Source: Hyphomicrobium sp.
Lineage (GTDB): Bacteria; Pseudomonadota; Alphaproteobacteria; Rhizobiales; Hyphomicrobiaceae
DNA: 5,121 nt
Reading direction: 5' to 3'
NCBI GenBank assembly: GCA_025927515.1
Contig: JAICLG010000214.1
Location: forward strand, 1 to 5,121
Shown here: in pieces, positions 4,736 to 5,121 of the stretch
Position numbering within the stretch: the first letter of the stretch is position 1
Layout of the letters: each line of letters opens with the position of its first letter
Program-made: the position numbers and the translations under genes
Notes under the pieces: model-generated
Told to the model about the DNA's origin: nothing
The model's database searches: none
What the model saw: only the letters and a program-made list of their open reading frames with translations

Positions 4736-4762
4736 GGACCCCGGATCAAGTCCGGGGTGACG
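4736..4762. repeat. 27-base palindromic intergenic repeat, copy B
   Basis: It is identical to 3194-3220, with the 7-bp inverted repeat CCCCGGA / TCCGGGG at 4739-4757. It sits upstream of the second DUF2059 start codon, so that gene's promoter must lie inside or beyond repeat DNA. Confidence 0.85.
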
Positions 4763-4785
4763 GGCAGGGGGCCAAGTGCGAGCGT

Positions 4786-4839
4786 GGCGCCCTTCGACTT
4801 CGCTCAGGACGAGCGGGGAGAGGTCACGCGCTTAGTGAC
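4786..4839. repeat. 45-base intergenic repeat, copy B, with terminal hairpin
   Basis: 4786-4830 is identical to 3976-4020. The sequence then diverges (C-T-T-A instead of G-A-G-T) yet still folds back: GTCAC (4823-4827) pairs with GTGAC (4835-4839) around a 7-base loop. It lies between rpoD and the second DUF2059 gene. Confidence 0.85.
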
Positions 4840-4853
4840 AGGCCCTCCCCCGG

Positions 4854-4875
4854 CCCCTCCCGCGAGCGGGAGGGG
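4854..4875 (-). terminator. GC-rich hairpin downstream of rpoD
   Basis: CCCCTCCCG (4854-4862), loop CGAG, CGGGAGGGG (4867-4875) is a perfect 9-bp stem beginning 8 bases past the rpoD stop codon. There is no T-run on the minus strand, so it is either a Rho-assisted or pausing terminator, or another dispersed sphingomonad palindrome. Its placement favours a role at the rpoD transcript end. Confidence 0.55.
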
Positions 4876-4883
4876 AGTAGGGG

Positions 4884-5121
4884 TTACTGGTCGAGGAAGC
4901 TCCGCATCTTCCGACTTCTCGACGGATGCTTGAGCTTGCGCAAAGCCTTCGCCTCGATCTGCCGGATGCGTTCACGCGTCACCGAGAACTGCTGCCCGAC
5001 TTCCTCCAGCGTGTGATCCGTATTCATCCCGATCCCGAAGCGCATGCGCAGGACGCGCTCCTCACGCGGGGTCAGGGACGCCAGCACTCGGGTGACCGTC
5101 TCTTTCAGGTTCGACTGGATC
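4884..5121 (-). CDS. rpoD: RNA polymerase sigma-70 factor RpoD, C-terminal part (partial)
   Basis: The last 79 codons of the primary sigma factor are present; the gene continues beyond the right edge. The sequence is region 4: V-L-A-S-L-T-P-R-E-E-R-V-L-R-M-R-F-G-I-G-M-N-T (region 4.1), then the region 4.2 helix-turn-helix T-L-E-E-V-G-Q-Q-F-S-V-T-R-E-R-I-R-Q-I-E-A-K-A-L-R-K-L, which reads the -35 TTGACA element, ending H-P-S-R-S ... F-L-D-Q at TAA. The near-identity to E. coli RpoD in this block, together with the alphaproteobacterial G-M-N-T-D-H variant, excludes the alternative RpoH sigma. The GTG at 5087 is an internal valine codon, not a start. The gene is a single-copy housekeeping anchor, and the accessory patch lies about 1.7 kb downstream of it. 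Confidence 0.97.
   Translation of the reverse strand, partial: IQSNLKETVTRVLASLTPREERVLRMRFGIGMNTDHTLEEVGQQFSVTRERIRQIEAKALRKLKHPSRSRKMRSFLDQ

Noticed and set aside
272..4830. CRISPR array made of the recurring repeats
   Set aside because: The copies are kilobases apart, not regularly spaced, and belong to several different intergenic families.

Overview
The window looks like chromosomal DNA from a sphingomonad-type alphaproteobacterium (order Sphingomonadales). Three things point there: an RpoD C-terminus of alphaproteobacterial type, GC-rich core genes, and intergenic repeats of the 'CCCCGGATCAAGTCCGGGG' and 'CCCTTCGACTTCGCTCAGG' kinds that are familiar from these genomes. Genus cannot be fixed from this sequence alone.

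Layout, left to right. (1) Positions 1-148, minus strand: the N-terminus of a small exported Cys/Lys-rich protein, cut by the window edge. (2) 149-412: its promoter region plus hairpin/repeat elements. (3) 413-808, minus: a 131-residue single-domain cupin that keeps every metal-binding and active-site position of the cupin-type hydroxynitrile lyase family. (4) About 905-3190: an AT-richer patch with two convergent accessory modules. A brnT-brnA toxin-antitoxin operon (plus strand, 1117-1606) has a near-consensus sigma-70 promoter, candidate operators and an intrinsic terminator. Facing it is a 456-residue membrane-anchored protein (minus, 1744-3114) with the architecture transmembrane helix, DUF4041, coiled coil, T5orf172/Mug113-type GIY-YIG nuclease. 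That is the architecture of SNIPE, the anti-phage nuclease that cuts phage DNA at the membrane as it is injected. (5) 3318-3917 and 4075-4692, both minus: two tandem paralogous exported DUF2059 proteins. (6) 4884-5121, minus: the C-terminal 79 codons of rpoD (sigma region 4), cut by the window edge.

How it fits together. The flanking genes are ordinary GC-rich sphingomonad genes separated by mosaic repeat elements. The middle is best read as a small defence islet inserted downstream of the rpoD-DUF2059 block: a phage-DNA-entry nuclease paired tail to tail with an autoregulated toxin-antitoxin pair that could stabilise the islet or act as a second defence layer. Sampled base composition supports this: 27/60 GC at 1141-1200 and 33/60 at 2221-2280, against 39/60 at 541-600 and 41/60 at 3541-3600. 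The most notable content is the SNIPE-like gene, its association with brnTA, and the brnT leader, which has a pair of matching 10-bp candidate operator boxes, a GNRA-capped hairpin and a short upstream ORF. No CRISPR array, tRNA, rRNA, integrase or transposase gene was seen.
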